From positions 1-64,000 of the forward strand of contig NZ_JAHNZO010000005.1 of NCBI RefSeq assembly GCF_018998565.1: 64,000 nucleotides of DNA, in the 5' to 3' direction. Below are positions 34,443 to 43,197 of this stretch, one piece after another. Numbering within the stretch: position 1 is the stretch's first letter; every line of letters starts with the position of its first letter. The notes under the pieces are model-generated. The model saw only the letters and a list, made by a program, of their open reading frames with translations, searched no databases and was not told where the DNA came from. The position numbers were made by a program, and so were the translations under genes. This DNA is from Paenibacillus oleatilyticus (GTDB lineage Bacteria > Bacillota > Bacilli > Paenibacillales > NBRC-103111).

Positions 34443-34811
34443 ATGAAACTGAACCACTTGAATCTTTGCGTCAACGATCTGTCCGAAGCAACGGATTTTT
34501 TCCAGAGCGTATTCGGCTTTCAACTGCTCGGCCAGAAAGGCGACGCTCTCGCCGTGATGAGCGATGGAGAGGGCTTTACCCTTGTGTTGAGCCGTTTTGG
34601 CGAAGAGACCGTAACTTACCCGAAGGATTTCCACATCGGTTTTTATGTTGAAACGATGGCCGAGGTAGATGAGTTCCATGCCAAGCTCGCTGCCGCCAAT
34701 ATTCCTACGGAACACGGTCCCAGAAAAATGAGAGGCGGCTACACCTTGTACTTTATGGCCCTGGGCGGCGTGCTTTTTGAAGTCACGTCTTTCTTTCGCG
34801 AATCCGCATGA
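34443..34811 (+). CDS. VOC/glyoxalase superfamily protein
   Basis: This 122-residue single-domain protein of the vicinal oxygen chelate fold starts MKLNHLNLCVNDLSEATDFFQSVFGFQLL, the classic first beta-alpha-beta unit, and a second unit ends GYTLYFMALGGVLFEVTSF. A dioxygenase, lyase or resistance-protein role is possible; the substrate cannot be read from sequence. AAGGAGG lies nine bases before the start. It is under an apparent TetR-controlled promoter. Confidence 0.82.
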   Translation: MKLNHLNLCVNDLSEATDFFQSVFGFQLLGQKGDALAVMSDGEGFTLVLSRFGEETVTYPKDFHIGFYVETMAEVDEFHAKLAAANIPTEHGPRKMRGGYTLYFMALGGVLFEVTSFFRESA

Positions 34812-34820
34812 TGAATAACA

Positions 34821-34866
34821 AAAGCCGCCCTGTATCGAATGCGCTTCGATCCGGGGCGGCATTTTT
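34821..34866. terminator. Bidirectional terminator
   Basis: GCCGCCC ... GGGGCGGC with an inner ATCGAA/TTCGAT stem lies between two convergent genes. A T run follows on the plus strand (TTTTT) and the minus strand (TTTTG). Confidence 0.85.
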
Positions 34867-34871
34867 ATCGC

Positions 34872-36275
34872 CTATTGAATAAATTGCACGTCGTAGCCTT
34901 TTTGCTTCAATTGATCGAGAACCATATCTTTCACCGCATAGTGCGCCGCACCGATGACGACGAAATAGGTCGATTTACCGTCTTTCTCCAACAATTCCGC
35001 CAGTTTTTTCGCCATGTTCTTGTCCCGTTCCCCGAGCAGTTTTTGAGCCATCCCGCTTTGGGTAAATTGCTGCGAAGAAGCGGCGAAGGCTTGGCTAAAG
35101 CCGTCCAGGTCCCCCTTGGCCCACAGCTGCTGCCATTGCTTGAACTGTGCAGCCATATCCGGAGCATTGGCGTCAGGCGTTAACAGCTGGTCCAGCACCG
35201 CGTTCAATTCTTTCTCTTGCTCCTGCGGGGACGCGCTGCTCAGAATATCGCCTTGGAGCTTGAATCCTTCCAGCTCCTGAACCGGTTTTCCGGCCAGCTT
35301 GGCGCTCGACAGGAAGTGCAAATCGACACCCGAAGCGGTCGCCTGCGCCAACTCCTCCGGAGACTTCATGAGCCCCATCAGGGCCAGATTGGAATTGATC
35401 ACCCATGGCTTAAGCTGATCGAAGGCTTGCTTGGGCAGTCCCAATTTGTCGATTACGCGCCCCAGCTTTTCATAGGTTTCTTTGGATACGTGATCCTTCA
35501 GCGTCGTGCCGTCGTTATAGCTCGTCAGACTGGCGAAATACTCCAGTCCGGCCGTGTCGTCCGGCATGAGATTCACTTCGACCAGCAACTCGTCGGACGA
35601 TTGGAACGCATCCTTGACCTCTTTCCGCATCGGATACATCTCGGGAATCCCCAGGTGAATCGATCCGAGCAAATACATCGTATTGTTGCCCTTCGTCACT
35701 TTCCAGAAAAGCCCTTTTGCCCCGCTGTCGGCGGCTTCGTAGGCATATTCGATGACCCGGCTGGCCAGCACGACCGCCTGCTCGACGGTACACGGTTGAT
35801 CCAGCTCCAGACCGCTGCCCGTTCCCTGGACGATGCCTTTCTTCTGCAAATACGCAATCGGCTCAGCATCCTTATCCATCTCGAAGGCTGCCGGCAGCTC
35901 GTACTGCTTCAACAAACCGAACAAAGATTGGAGAACGGTGTCTCTAGTGATCGATGCGGTTCCCGATGGCAGCGTGAACTCGCCCTTTTTGCTTAATCCC
36001 AGTGCATCCAGCTTCGCTCCGGCCGCTTGAACTAACGATTGAAATCTATCATGAGCGATCGGTTTTTGAAAGGTTCCGTCATAGTACCAGGACTGCGGGA
36101 AAATGCCGTATTTTTCCCCTTCGTTCAGTACGCCCACCGACCATGGACTGATCTGAGGCGTAACCTGCGGCGCTTCGTTCGCCAGTGCGGGTACGACAGT
36201 TCCGAGCATTGTGGTGACGGCGAGCAAGCCCCCGGCCAGACCGCGTTTCCACTTGTTCCATGTTCCAGATTTCAT
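34872..36275 (-). CDS. Secreted TraB/GumN family protein
   Basis: This 467-residue exported protein has a signal peptide ending about PALA-NE (residue ~33). A ~150-residue N-terminal region without a clear family follows, then a TraB/GumN domain starting GLFWKVTKGNNTMYLLGSIHLG and ending TYFVVIGAAHYAVKDMVLDQLKQKGYDV. The paired motifs (GSIHLG and GAAHY with conserved His) are those of the TIKI-like metalloprotease fold; the function of the bacterial members is unproven. The ATG at 36275 follows AGGAGG; an upstream ATG at 36311 is not preceded by such a site. It has its own promoter and terminator. Confidence 0.8.
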   Translation of the reverse strand: MKSGTWNKWKRGLAGGLLAVTTMLGTVVPALANEAPQVTPQISPWSVGVLNEGEKYGIFPQSWYYDGTFQKPIAHDRFQSLVQAAGAKLDALGLSKKGEFTLPSGTASITRDTVLQSLFGLLKQYELPAAFEMDKDAEPIAYLQKKGIVQGTGSGLELDQPCTVEQAVVLASRVIEYAYEAADSGAKGLFWKVTKGNNTMYLLGSIHLGIPEMYPMRKEVKDAFQSSDELLVEVNLMPDDTAGLEYFASLTSYNDGTTLKDHVSKETYEKLGRVIDKLGLPKQAFDQLKPWVINSNLALMGLMKSPEELAQATASGVDLHFLSSAKLAGKPVQELEGFKLQGDILSSASPQEQEKELNAVLDQLLTPDANAPDMAAQFKQWQQLWAKGDLDGFSQAFAASSQQFTQSGMAQKLLGERDKNMAKKLAELLEKDGKSTYFVVIGAAHYAVKDMVLDQLKQKGYDVQFIQ

Positions 36276-36328
36276 GTGATGCTGCCTCCTAGATGTATGT
36301 AGTAGAATCATAGATAAAAGCAGTACTG

Positions 36329-36357
36329 ATTATAGACCTTTCATCTGGGAAATTCAA
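36329..36357 (-). promoter_or_regulatory. Sigma-A promoter of the TraB/GumN gene
   Basis: TTGAAT (36357-36352) and TATAAT (36334-36329) are 17 bp apart on the minus strand, 54 bp before the start codon. Confidence 0.75.
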
Positions 36358-36524
36358 CCATGGGTTGGAAAACGCGTGCTGCAGTCATGCTCATTTTTTG
36401 TATTGCCGGAGAAGACAAGAAGTGGGCATGAAGCGCATAAATCGTGTACAGGCGCGTCTTTTCGGCATCTGTCGCGAGGGACGATGCTCCTTTTTTGCCC
36501 GGTTACCGCTCCAAGAATTGCGCC

Positions 36525-36553
36525 TTGCTGCCATCTCCGCTTCGCTGTACGAT
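36525..36553 (+). promoter_or_regulatory. Putative promoter of the second importer operon
   Basis: TTGCTG (36525-36530) and TACGAT (36548-36553) are 17 bp apart. The 331-bp gap 36276-36606 holds this, the opposite promoter at 36329-36357 and no credible gene. Confidence 0.4.
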
Positions 36554-36606
36554 GCAGACATATTCGATCGAAGACGGATTGATCTGACAACGCAGGAGGT
36601 GGAAGC

Positions 36607-37602
36607 ATGAGTTCATCCGAAACGGAAGCAGTTCGCGGTACGAACGTTCCGGCCGGCTTGCGGAAGAAAGGAGCCGGGCCGAAGACAAACGGCTTCATTA
36701 AGGAATGGGCGGTCGCTTTGCGAAGAGATAAGGGCTTGTACTTGCTCGCGGCGCCGGGATTGCTGTTTTTTCTCGTATTCAAATATTTCCCGATCTGGGG
36801 ATTGGCTCTGGCCTTCAAGGATTACTCGCCTTGGAGCGGCTTCTGGGGCAGCGAATGGGTAGGGTTCAAATATTTCCAGGAATTTTTCTCGAACCCGGAC
36901 TTCTGGATTTTGTTCCGCAACACGATGGGGATCAGCTTCATGAACATCTTGTTCTTCTTCCCGATGCCGATCGTGCTGGCGCTGCTGCTGAACGAAGTGC
37001 GCGTGCTGTTCTTTAAGAAATTCGTGCAAACGGTTATTTATTTGCCTCACTTTTTGTCCTGGGTCGTCATTGTGGGCATCTGCTTCCTGCTGCTCAGCCA
37101 AGGCACCGGCGTGGTCAACCAATTGATAACGGAATCCGGGGGCAAGTCGATTGCTTTCCTGACGAATCCAGACGGCTTCTGGCTCATGCTGACCGCGCAG
37201 AGCATCTGGAAGGAAGCGGGCTGGGGGACGATTATTTTCCTCGCGGCGCTTACGGCCATTAACCAGGAACTGTACGAGGCGGCCCAGATCGACGGGGCGA
37301 ACCGCTGGAAGCAGATGCTGAACATTACGCTGCCGGGCATCCGCAGCACGATCATCGTGCTGTTCATCCTGCGGCTCGGACAAGTGCTGGAAGTCGGCTT
37401 CGAACAAATTTACCTGATGGCGAGCGCGCCGGTATCCAGTGTAGCCGACGTGTTCGACACCTACGTCTACCGCGTAGGCATCCTGAACGGCCGGTTCGGC
37501 TATGCAACCGTCGTCGGCGTCTTTAAATCCGTCGTCGGTCTCATCCTCGTCGTTACGGCCAACCGTCTCGCGAAGCGTTTCGGAGAGGAGGGGCTCTACT
37601 AA
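36607..37602 (+). CDS. ABC importer permease, LplB-like (fucosidase locus)
   Basis: This 331-residue channel subunit has a ~45-residue charged N-terminal extension, six membrane helices and the EAA loop YEAAQIDGANRWKQMLNITLP. AGGAGGTGG lies just before the start. It heads an operon with a second permease, a binding lipoprotein and a GH29 fucosidase. The gene order (permeases before binding protein) differs from the mannoside locus. No ATPase gene is present. Confidence 0.87.
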   Translation: MSSSETEAVRGTNVPAGLRKKGAGPKTNGFIKEWAVALRRDKGLYLLAAPGLLFFLVFKYFPIWGLALAFKDYSPWSGFWGSEWVGFKYFQEFFSNPDFWILFRNTMGISFMNILFFFPMPIVLALLLNEVRVLFFKKFVQTVIYLPHFLSWVVIVGICFLLLSQGTGVVNQLITESGGKSIAFLTNPDGFWLMLTAQSIWKEAGWGTIIFLAALTAINQELYEAAQIDGANRWKQMLNITLPGIRSTIIVLFILRLGQVLEVGFEQIYLMASAPVSSVADVFDTYVYRVGILNGRFGYATVVGVFKSVVGLILVVTANRLAKRFGEEGLY

Positions 37603-37603
37603 C

Positions 37604-38485
37604 ATGAAAGCATCGGCCTCTTACCGTTTCTTTCAAGCGGCGAATTACGTGCTGTTGACCGTCATCTCGCTGCTGACGCTGCTGCCTTTTCTGTATGTGG
37701 TGATCGTCTCGTTCACCGACGCGAACGAGTACGTGACGAAGTCAGTCGTTATTTTTCCGGAAAAATGGAGTCTTGACTCGTACCGGTACATCTTGTCGAC
37801 AGGGACGTTCATCCGCTCGATGGGAATCAGTGCGGTGTTGGCCGTCGTCGGTACCCTGCTCAGTCTTGTGGTGACCAGCTCGCTCTCGTATGTGCTGTCA
37901 CGCAAGCGGCTCAAGGGCAAGCAGTTTTTCCTCGTGGCGATTTTGCTCACGATGCTGTTTCAGCCGGGGATGATTCCGAACTATATGCTTGTGGACAGCC
38001 TGGGTCTTACCGATACGATCTGGGCGCTCATTTTGCCGATGCTGACCGGGGCCTGGTACGTGTTCTTGATGAAGAACTTCTATCAGGACGTGCCCGCCGA
38101 ATTGGAGGAGGCCGCCAACATCGACGGCTGCTCGGACATCGGGGTCTTCTTCCGGGTCATGCTGCCGCTGTCGCTGCCGGCGCTGGCCGCTTTCGGACTG
38201 TTTTTTGCGGTGGCTTACTGGAATACGTACTTCAGCGCGGTACTGTATATTAACGACGACTCGCTGCGGCCAATGCAGGTGCTGCTCCAACTGCTGTTGA
38301 TTCAGGCGTCCACGCAGGTGGCCGATCCGAGCGTTGCAGCCATGATCCAAAGCGAGCAGACCGTGCCGCCCGATGTCATCAAAATGGCTGCCGTCGTCAT
38401 CTCCTCGCTGCCGATCGTTGTGATTTATCCGTTTTTGCAGAAGTATTTCGTCAAGGGTATGATGGTGGGCTCGGTCAAAGGCTGA
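37604..38485 (+). CDS. ABC importer permease, LplC-like (fucosidase locus)
   Basis: This 293-residue second channel subunit starts one base after the first permease stop (ATG at 37604; the longer frame upstream lies in the first permease). It has six helices, the EEAANIDGCSDIGVF loop and the tail FVKGMMVGSVKG typical of this subfamily. AGGAGGGG is 12 bases upstream. It acts with the preceding permease and the lipoprotein encoded next. Confidence 0.87.
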   Translation: MKASASYRFFQAANYVLLTVISLLTLLPFLYVVIVSFTDANEYVTKSVVIFPEKWSLDSYRYILSTGTFIRSMGISAVLAVVGTLLSLVVTSSLSYVLSRKRLKGKQFFLVAILLTMLFQPGMIPNYMLVDSLGLTDTIWALILPMLTGAWYVFLMKNFYQDVPAELEEAANIDGCSDIGVFFRVMLPLSLPALAAFGLFFAVAYWNTYFSAVLYINDDSLRPMQVLLQLLLIQASTQVADPSVAAMIQSEQTVPPDVIKMAAVVISSLPIVVIYPFLQKYFVKGMMVGSVKG

Positions 38486-38575
38486 TGCATTGTAGTCTGA
38501 CCGTGTCCGGCCGTTCACCGATAAAAGAAACATTCGCCTCGCATCCGGAAACATACTTAAGGGAGGTCATCTTGA

Positions 38576-40108
38576 ATGAAAACGATGAAAACAATCGCAG
38601 CAGGCGCCGTATCGGTCGCCCTGGTCGCTTCGCTCGCCGCCTGCGGCGGGAAGCCGTCCGACGCTCCGGCAGCTCAAGGGGACGGCAAATCCGGCAAGCC
38701 GATGGATATCACCGTCACGACGATCGCGTTCAGCGCGGCGCCGACCGGAGAACTGGAAGGGCTCAAGAAGATCGGCGAGAAATTCAACGTCAATCTGAAA
38801 ATCAATTACATCCCGGCCAACAACATCACGGAAAAGCTGAACGTGCTGCTGGCATCGAGCGACATCACCGACGTGATGTTCGTGGAGGATTTCAACACGA
38901 CGCCGAGCTTCCTGAATGCGATCGACAAGGGCGCGTTCTGGGAACTGACACCGTTTATCAAAAATTATCCGAACTTATCCAAATATCCGCAAAACGTTTT
39001 TGATAACGCCTCCATTAAAGGCAAGCTGTATTCGCTGCCGCGGGTGCGTCCGCTGGACGGCTCCGAGGCGCTCGTGCTGCGCAAAGACTGGCTTGAAAAG
39101 CTCGGCATGCAGCCGCCGAAGACAATGGATGAGCTGTATAACGTGCTTACGGCCTTCGCGAAGAACGACCCGGACGGCAACGGCAAGGCCGATACGTACG
39201 GATTGGCGCTCTTCGGTTCGCCGGGCCCGGCCGGGTATCTGATCAGTATGTTTGGCGCGGGAACGGGCTGGCAGAAAGGCGCGGACGGCAGCATCACCCC
39301 GAACTGGATGACGCCGCAGGCGAAAGAGGCGATGCAGTTCTGGAACAAAACGTTCCAATCCGGAGGCATCATGCCGGATCTGCCGGTCATGAAGAGCCAG
39401 CAGGTGCGCGATATGCTCGTGCAAGGAAAAGCCGGTGCGGCGATCACGAACGTCTCCGACGCCTATAAATTCAATCAAGACTTGAAAAAAGCGAACCCGA
39501 ACGCCAACCTGGTGGCCTATGAGATTCCGAAAGCTGCGGACGGCAAAGCGCATTACGAGCAGGCTATCGGCTATTACGGCCAATTCCTCGTCAGCAAGAA
39601 AGTAAGCGAAGAGAAGCTGAAGCGCATTCTGGAAGTGTACGACTATACCGCTACCGAGGAAGGCTACAATCTGGGAACGTACGGCATCAAGGATACGGAC
39701 TTCACCATCGGCGCGGACGGCGCGGTCACACAAACGGAAGATGGCAAGAAGAAAGGCTATTCGGGCGACTCTACGGGCCAATGGGTAACCGGCTATTACA
39801 ACAAGTATTTGCGCGCCAGCGTGCCGGGCATGCCGTCTGACGTACTGGAATACAATAAAAAGCTGGTCGATACGATCGCGGGACAATCCGAGCCGAATCC
39901 GGAGTTCGGGCTGCCGAAATCGGCGCCGTTCAAGGAAAAAGGAGCCGACTGGAACAAAAAGATCAACGATATGATGATCAACGTCATTATCGGCAAAGCG
40001 ACGATCGACGATTGGGACAAATTCGTCAAGACGATGAAGGACGACCCGGGCTATCAAAGCCACATCAAGGAAATGAACGATAGCTTTAAGGCCAAGGGTC
40101 AGAAGTAG
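38576..40108 (+). CDS. Sugar-binding lipoprotein (fucosidase locus)
   Basis: This 510-residue binding protein has a lipoprotein signal (LAAC, C23). The mature part has the LplA-like pattern with KLNVLLASSDITDVMFVED near residue 85 and KWxxxPxV-like central helices. It would capture a fucosylated or related oligosaccharide outside the cell, judged only by the fucosidase encoded next. A strong non-terminating hairpin follows the stop and may stabilise this part of the mRNA. Confidence 0.86.
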   Translation: MKTMKTIAAGAVSVALVASLAACGGKPSDAPAAQGDGKSGKPMDITVTTIAFSAAPTGELEGLKKIGEKFNVNLKINYIPANNITEKLNVLLASSDITDVMFVEDFNTTPSFLNAIDKGAFWELTPFIKNYPNLSKYPQNVFDNASIKGKLYSLPRVRPLDGSEALVLRKDWLEKLGMQPPKTMDELYNVLTAFAKNDPDGNGKADTYGLALFGSPGPAGYLISMFGAGTGWQKGADGSITPNWMTPQAKEAMQFWNKTFQSGGIMPDLPVMKSQQVRDMLVQGKAGAAITNVSDAYKFNQDLKKANPNANLVAYEIPKAADGKAHYEQAIGYYGQFLVSKKVSEEKLKRILEVYDYTATEEGYNLGTYGIKDTDFTIGADGAVTQTEDGKKKGYSGDSTGQWVTGYYNKYLRASVPGMPSDVLEYNKKLVDTIAGQSEPNPEFGLPKSAPFKEKGADWNKKINDMMINVIIGKATIDDWDKFVKTMKDDPGYQSHIKEMNDSFKAKGQK

Positions 40109-40117
40109 GCTGATGAA

Positions 40118-40163
40118 CCAAGCCCGCCTGTACTCCTCCAAGGGAGTGACAGAGCGGGCTTGG
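40118..40163 (+). other. Long hairpin between binding-protein and fucosidase genes
   Basis: CCAAGCCCGC pairs perfectly with GCGGGCTTGG, with an inner ACTCC/GGAGT stem. No T run follows, so mRNA protection or partial termination is more likely than full termination. Confidence 0.6.
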
Positions 40164-40211
40164 CTGCGAGGCTGCCCGAAAATTCGAAGAAGCGGAAGGA
40201 GATGTGCCGGC

Positions 40212-41471
40212 ATGATGAAGCATGAGCCTTTGTTAGCTATACCGACGGAGCAGCAGCTCCGCTGGCAGGATATGGAGCTGGGGATGTTCTGCCATTTTGG
40301 CATCAATACGTTTTGCGATCAGGAATGGGGCGACGGCTCGGACTCGCCCGAGCGGTTCCATCCGACGGTACTGGACGCCGTTCAATGGGTAAGGACCGCG
40401 AAGCGGGCCGGGTTTCGCTATTTTATATTGACGGCGAAGCACCATGACGGCTTCTGCCTGTGGCCGACCCGGACGACGGACTATTCGGTGAAGTCGAGCC
40501 CGTGGCTTGACGGGAAAGGCGACGTCGTGCGCGCCTGTGCGGAGGCCTGCCGAAGCGAGGGGCTCGGGTTTGGTATTTATGTATCGCCGTGGGACCGGAA
40601 TGCGGCCTGCTATCGGGATCGCGCCGCTTATGACGACTTTTATGCCGAGCAATTGACCGAGCTGCTGACGCAGTACGGACCGCTCGTCGAGGTATGGTTC
40701 GACGGGGCCGGGTCCGAGGGCCGGGAGTACGATTGGCCGCGCATCATCTCGCTCGTCAAACGGCATCAGCCGGACGCGATGATTTTCAACATGGGGGCCC
40801 CGACGATCCGATGGGTTGGGAACGAGGACGGCGTCGCGCCGTATCCGTGCTGGAACACGGCCGAGACGGCCCGGGTCAGCATGTTCACCGAGGCGGCCGT
40901 GAACTGGCTGCCGGAGACGCCGGCCTGGCTGCCGGCCGAGTGCGACGTACCGATCCGCAAGAATCACTGGTTCTGGCATCCGGACGACGAAGCTCGCCTG
41001 TTGAGCCTGGAGGAGCTCATGGACGTGTATTACCGCTCGGTCGGGCACGGAGCAACGCTGCTGCTGAACGTAGCTCCGGATCGGCGAGGGCTGCTGCCGA
41101 AGGCGGACGTGGAGCGCGTGCTGGCGCTCGGGGAGGAGATTCGCCGCCGTTTTGGCAGCCCGCTCGCCGAGGTGAAGGACGCCGAAGGCGCGGCGGAGTT
41201 GGTGCTGGACGAGCCTATGGAGCTGGATCATGCGGTGCTCATGGAAGATATCCGGTATGGCGAGCGCATTCGGGAATATTCGCTGGAAGCGATGCTGGAC
41301 GGACGGTGGATTGAGCTCGTAAGAGGTAGCGCTGTAGGTCATAAGAAGATCGACCGGTTTGCTCCGGTCCGTACCGATCGGATTCGTCTGAACGTCTTGG
41401 ACAGCGCCGCCGTGCCGAAAATCCGTTCAATGTCCGTTTATTGCGTTACCGGGGAGGAACGGAATAAATAG
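40212..41471 (+). CDS. Alpha-L-fucosidase, glycoside hydrolase family 29
   Basis: This 419-residue enzyme has GH29 hallmarks in MELGMFCHFGINTFCDQEWGDG, ILTAKHHDGFCLWPT, the nucleophile Asp in VEVWFDGAG and LLLNVAPDRRGLL. The pattern resembles the subfamily acting on branched alpha-1,3/1,4-fucosides. No signal peptide is present, so substrates are imported first. The ATG at 40212 follows AAGGAG; the longer frame begins inside the hairpin region and lacks a site. It ends the importer operon. Confidence 0.9.
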   Translation: MMKHEPLLAIPTEQQLRWQDMELGMFCHFGINTFCDQEWGDGSDSPERFHPTVLDAVQWVRTAKRAGFRYFILTAKHHDGFCLWPTRTTDYSVKSSPWLDGKGDVVRACAEACRSEGLGFGIYVSPWDRNAACYRDRAAYDDFYAEQLTELLTQYGPLVEVWFDGAGSEGREYDWPRIISLVKRHQPDAMIFNMGAPTIRWVGNEDGVAPYPCWNTAETARVSMFTEAAVNWLPETPAWLPAECDVPIRKNHWFWHPDDEARLLSLEELMDVYYRSVGHGATLLLNVAPDRRGLLPKADVERVLALGEEIRRRFGSPLAEVKDAEGAAELVLDEPMELDHAVLMEDIRYGERIREYSLEAMLDGRWIELVRGSAVGHKKIDRFAPVRTDRIRLNVLDSAAVPKIRSMSVYCVTGEERNK

Positions 41472-41498
41472 AGGCCGTCGGCTCCAGCCTGTCCTTTC

Positions 41499-41507
41499 TG
41501 CTATAAT
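41499..41507 (+). promoter_or_regulatory. Extended -10 promoter of the WYL regulator gene
   Basis: TGCTATAAT matches the extended -10 perfectly; no -35 is evident. It lies 78 bp before the proposed CTG start. Confidence 0.55.
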
Positions 41508-41584
41508 GATCGTAAAAGGCAACGGAGGGGCTGTTGACGAACGATGGCAGCTCCCCGTAATGACACGGCGGGAGGGCGGAGCAT

Positions 41585-42526
41585 CTGAGAACGGATCGTT
41601 TATTGGCGATCACCGTGCTGCTGCTGAATCGAAAAAGGCTTAGCGCCAAAGCACTGGCCGACCGGTTTGAGGTATCCACCAAAACGATTTACCGCGATAT
41701 CGAGGCGCTTAGCCTGGCGGGCATTCCGATCGTCGCGCATCAGGGGACGACCGGCGGTTTTGAGATTATGGAGCAGTTTACGATCAGCCGTCAATTTCTG
41801 GCTCTGGATGAGCTGTTGTCTATGCTGGCGGCGGTTCAAGGCATACGCACGGCGTTCGACGACCAGTCGGTTTCCAACCTTCTGGAAAAAGTAAAAACGA
41901 TGCTGCAGCCGACGGAGCGGGAGCTGCTGGAGCAGGGCGGAGCGCCGCTGACATTCGACTTCAATCCGTGGGGGCAGAGCGCGTCGGCAAGGGCGAGGGT
42001 TCAGGCACTAAGAACCGCGATCGGGGAGCGTCGTACGGTTACGTTTCGCTACACGAATCTGGAGGGAGAGGGAACCGAACGGACCGTGGAGCCGATCGGT
42101 CTGATCCTGAAAGGCTACCTGTGGTACTTGCATGCCTACTGCACGCTGCGGGGCGAATTTCGCGTGTTCCGGTTGTCCCGGGTCCAAGAGCTGCGCGTGA
42201 CGGAGGAGCGTTTCGAGCCGCGTCCGGCGCCGGCCTTGCACTCGTATTCCTGGCAGCCGGAATGGTCGGAGTCCGGTGCTTTGGATGTGGTGCTGACCTT
42301 TCGGCCGGAAGTCCGCGACCGGGTGGAGGATACGTTTCCGACGGAGCAGGCGGAGCGGCTGCCGGACGGCTCGATCCGCATCCGCGGCAGCTATCCGGCC
42401 AACGAGTGGTTTTACGGCTGGATGCTCAGCTTCGGGGACAAGGTGAGAATCGACGAACCGGCGTTTATGGCGAGGGAGCTTAAGGATCGGGCGCAAAAGA
42501 TTATCGCACAGTACGCCGAACTATGA
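41585..42526 (+). CDS. YafY-type HTH/WYL-domain transcriptional regulator
   Basis: This 313-residue regulator has an N-terminal winged helix (LSAKALADRFEVSTKTIYRDIEAL), a WYL domain with the WYLHAYC motif, and a C-terminal WCX-like extension. The family N-terminus (M-R-x-D-R-L-L-A-I) is matched only if translation begins at the CTG at 41585, which has GGAGGG eight bases upstream. The next candidate, TTG at 41603, is 26 bases from any Shine-Dalgarno sequence, and an in-frame stop lies at 41561. It probably controls the effector-binding gene that follows. Confidence 0.85.
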   Translation: MRTDRLLAITVLLLNRKRLSAKALADRFEVSTKTIYRDIEALSLAGIPIVAHQGTTGGFEIMEQFTISRQFLALDELLSMLAAVQGIRTAFDDQSVSNLLEKVKTMLQPTERELLEQGGAPLTFDFNPWGQSASARARVQALRTAIGERRTVTFRYTNLEGEGTERTVEPIGLILKGYLWYLHAYCTLRGEFRVFRLSRVQELRVTEERFEPRPAPALHSYSWQPEWSESGALDVVLTFRPEVRDRVEDTFPTEQAERLPDGSIRIRGSYPANEWFYGWMLSFGDKVRIDEPAFMARELKDRAQKIIAQYAEL

Positions 42527-42557
42527 CAGGGTGCTGTCCAATTTTGCATCGTATACT
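42524..42557 (+). promoter_or_regulatory. Operator and -10 before the effector-binding gene
   Basis: GACAG (42525-42529) and CTGTC (42534-42538) form an inverted repeat that starts in the regulator's stop codon; TATACT (42552-42557) follows. Bound regulator would cover the -35 position. Similar TGACAG-type repeats are, as I recall, typical for YafY/WYL targets. Confidence 0.45.
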
Positions 42558-42624
42558 AAGAAACGAAGGTTACAGAACATCGCGATGACCGATGACAACT
42601 ATACGATGAAAAGGGGACGAACCC

Positions 42625-43107
42625 ATGGAAACCAGCTTTGCTTCCAAACCCGCCATGAACCTTGTCGGCGTGAGCGCCCGAACGACGAATCAGCGTGAAA
42701 CCGGCCCGGACGGGGCGATTCCGCGGCTGTGGAACGATTTTTTTGCTGCGAACTTGTCCAAGATCGACGGGGTGAGCGAGCCGCATTTGACCTACGTGCT
42801 GTACACGGGTTATGAGAGCGACGTGAACGGAGCTTACACGGTGCTGATCGGGCATGCGCGGGCGAAGGAGGCGGCGCCGGAAGGATTGGCCGTAGAGGCG
42901 GTTCCGCAGGCGCGGTATGTCGTGTTCAAAAGCGAGCGGGGCCCCGTGGCCCGCGTCGTGACCGAGGCGTGGCAGCGCATCTGGGCGTGGTTCGAGACGT
43001 CTTCGTACGAGCGCGCCTATACAGGCGACTTCGAAGTATACGATGCGCGCGGCTTTGACCCCGGCGATGCCGAGGTCGAGATTTACGTGGCGGTACGCGA
43101 GGCCTGA
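42625..43107 (+). CDS. GyrI-like/AraC effector-binding domain protein
   Basis: This 160-residue stand-alone effector-binding domain has KPAMNLVGVSARTTNQRE at the start, a central YTVLIG and the closing block YTGDFEVYDAR ... AEVEIYVAV typical of the family. Such proteins bind or hydrolyse small hydrophobic compounds, or serve as ligand sensors. AAAGGGGA lies before the start. It follows the WYL regulator with an operator between, so it is a probable target of it. Confidence 0.8.
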   Translation: METSFASKPAMNLVGVSARTTNQRETGPDGAIPRLWNDFFAANLSKIDGVSEPHLTYVLYTGYESDVNGAYTVLIGHARAKEAAPEGLAVEAVPQARYVVFKSERGPVARVVTEAWQRIWAWFETSSYERAYTGDFEVYDARGFDPGDAEVEIYVAVREA

Positions 43108-43149
43108 TCCGGCCCGAATCGGTTAACAGCTAGCTTGCTAGGAAATGAG

Positions 43150-43184
43150 GAGGGGACCGTGCGACGGTTCCCTTTTAAATTTTG
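43150..43184 (+). terminator. Terminator after the effector-binding gene
   Basis: GGGGACCGT and ACGGTTCCC form a nine-pair stem (one G-T pair) around GCG, followed by TTTTAAATTTT. Confidence 0.8.
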
Positions 43185-43197
43185 CCTATGTCCGGGC

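Noticed and set aside
36365..36610. Two overlapping short plus-strand frames (68 and 81 residues) in the 331-bp gap
   Set aside because: No ribosome binding site, no family, and they overlap the likely promoter of the importer operon.
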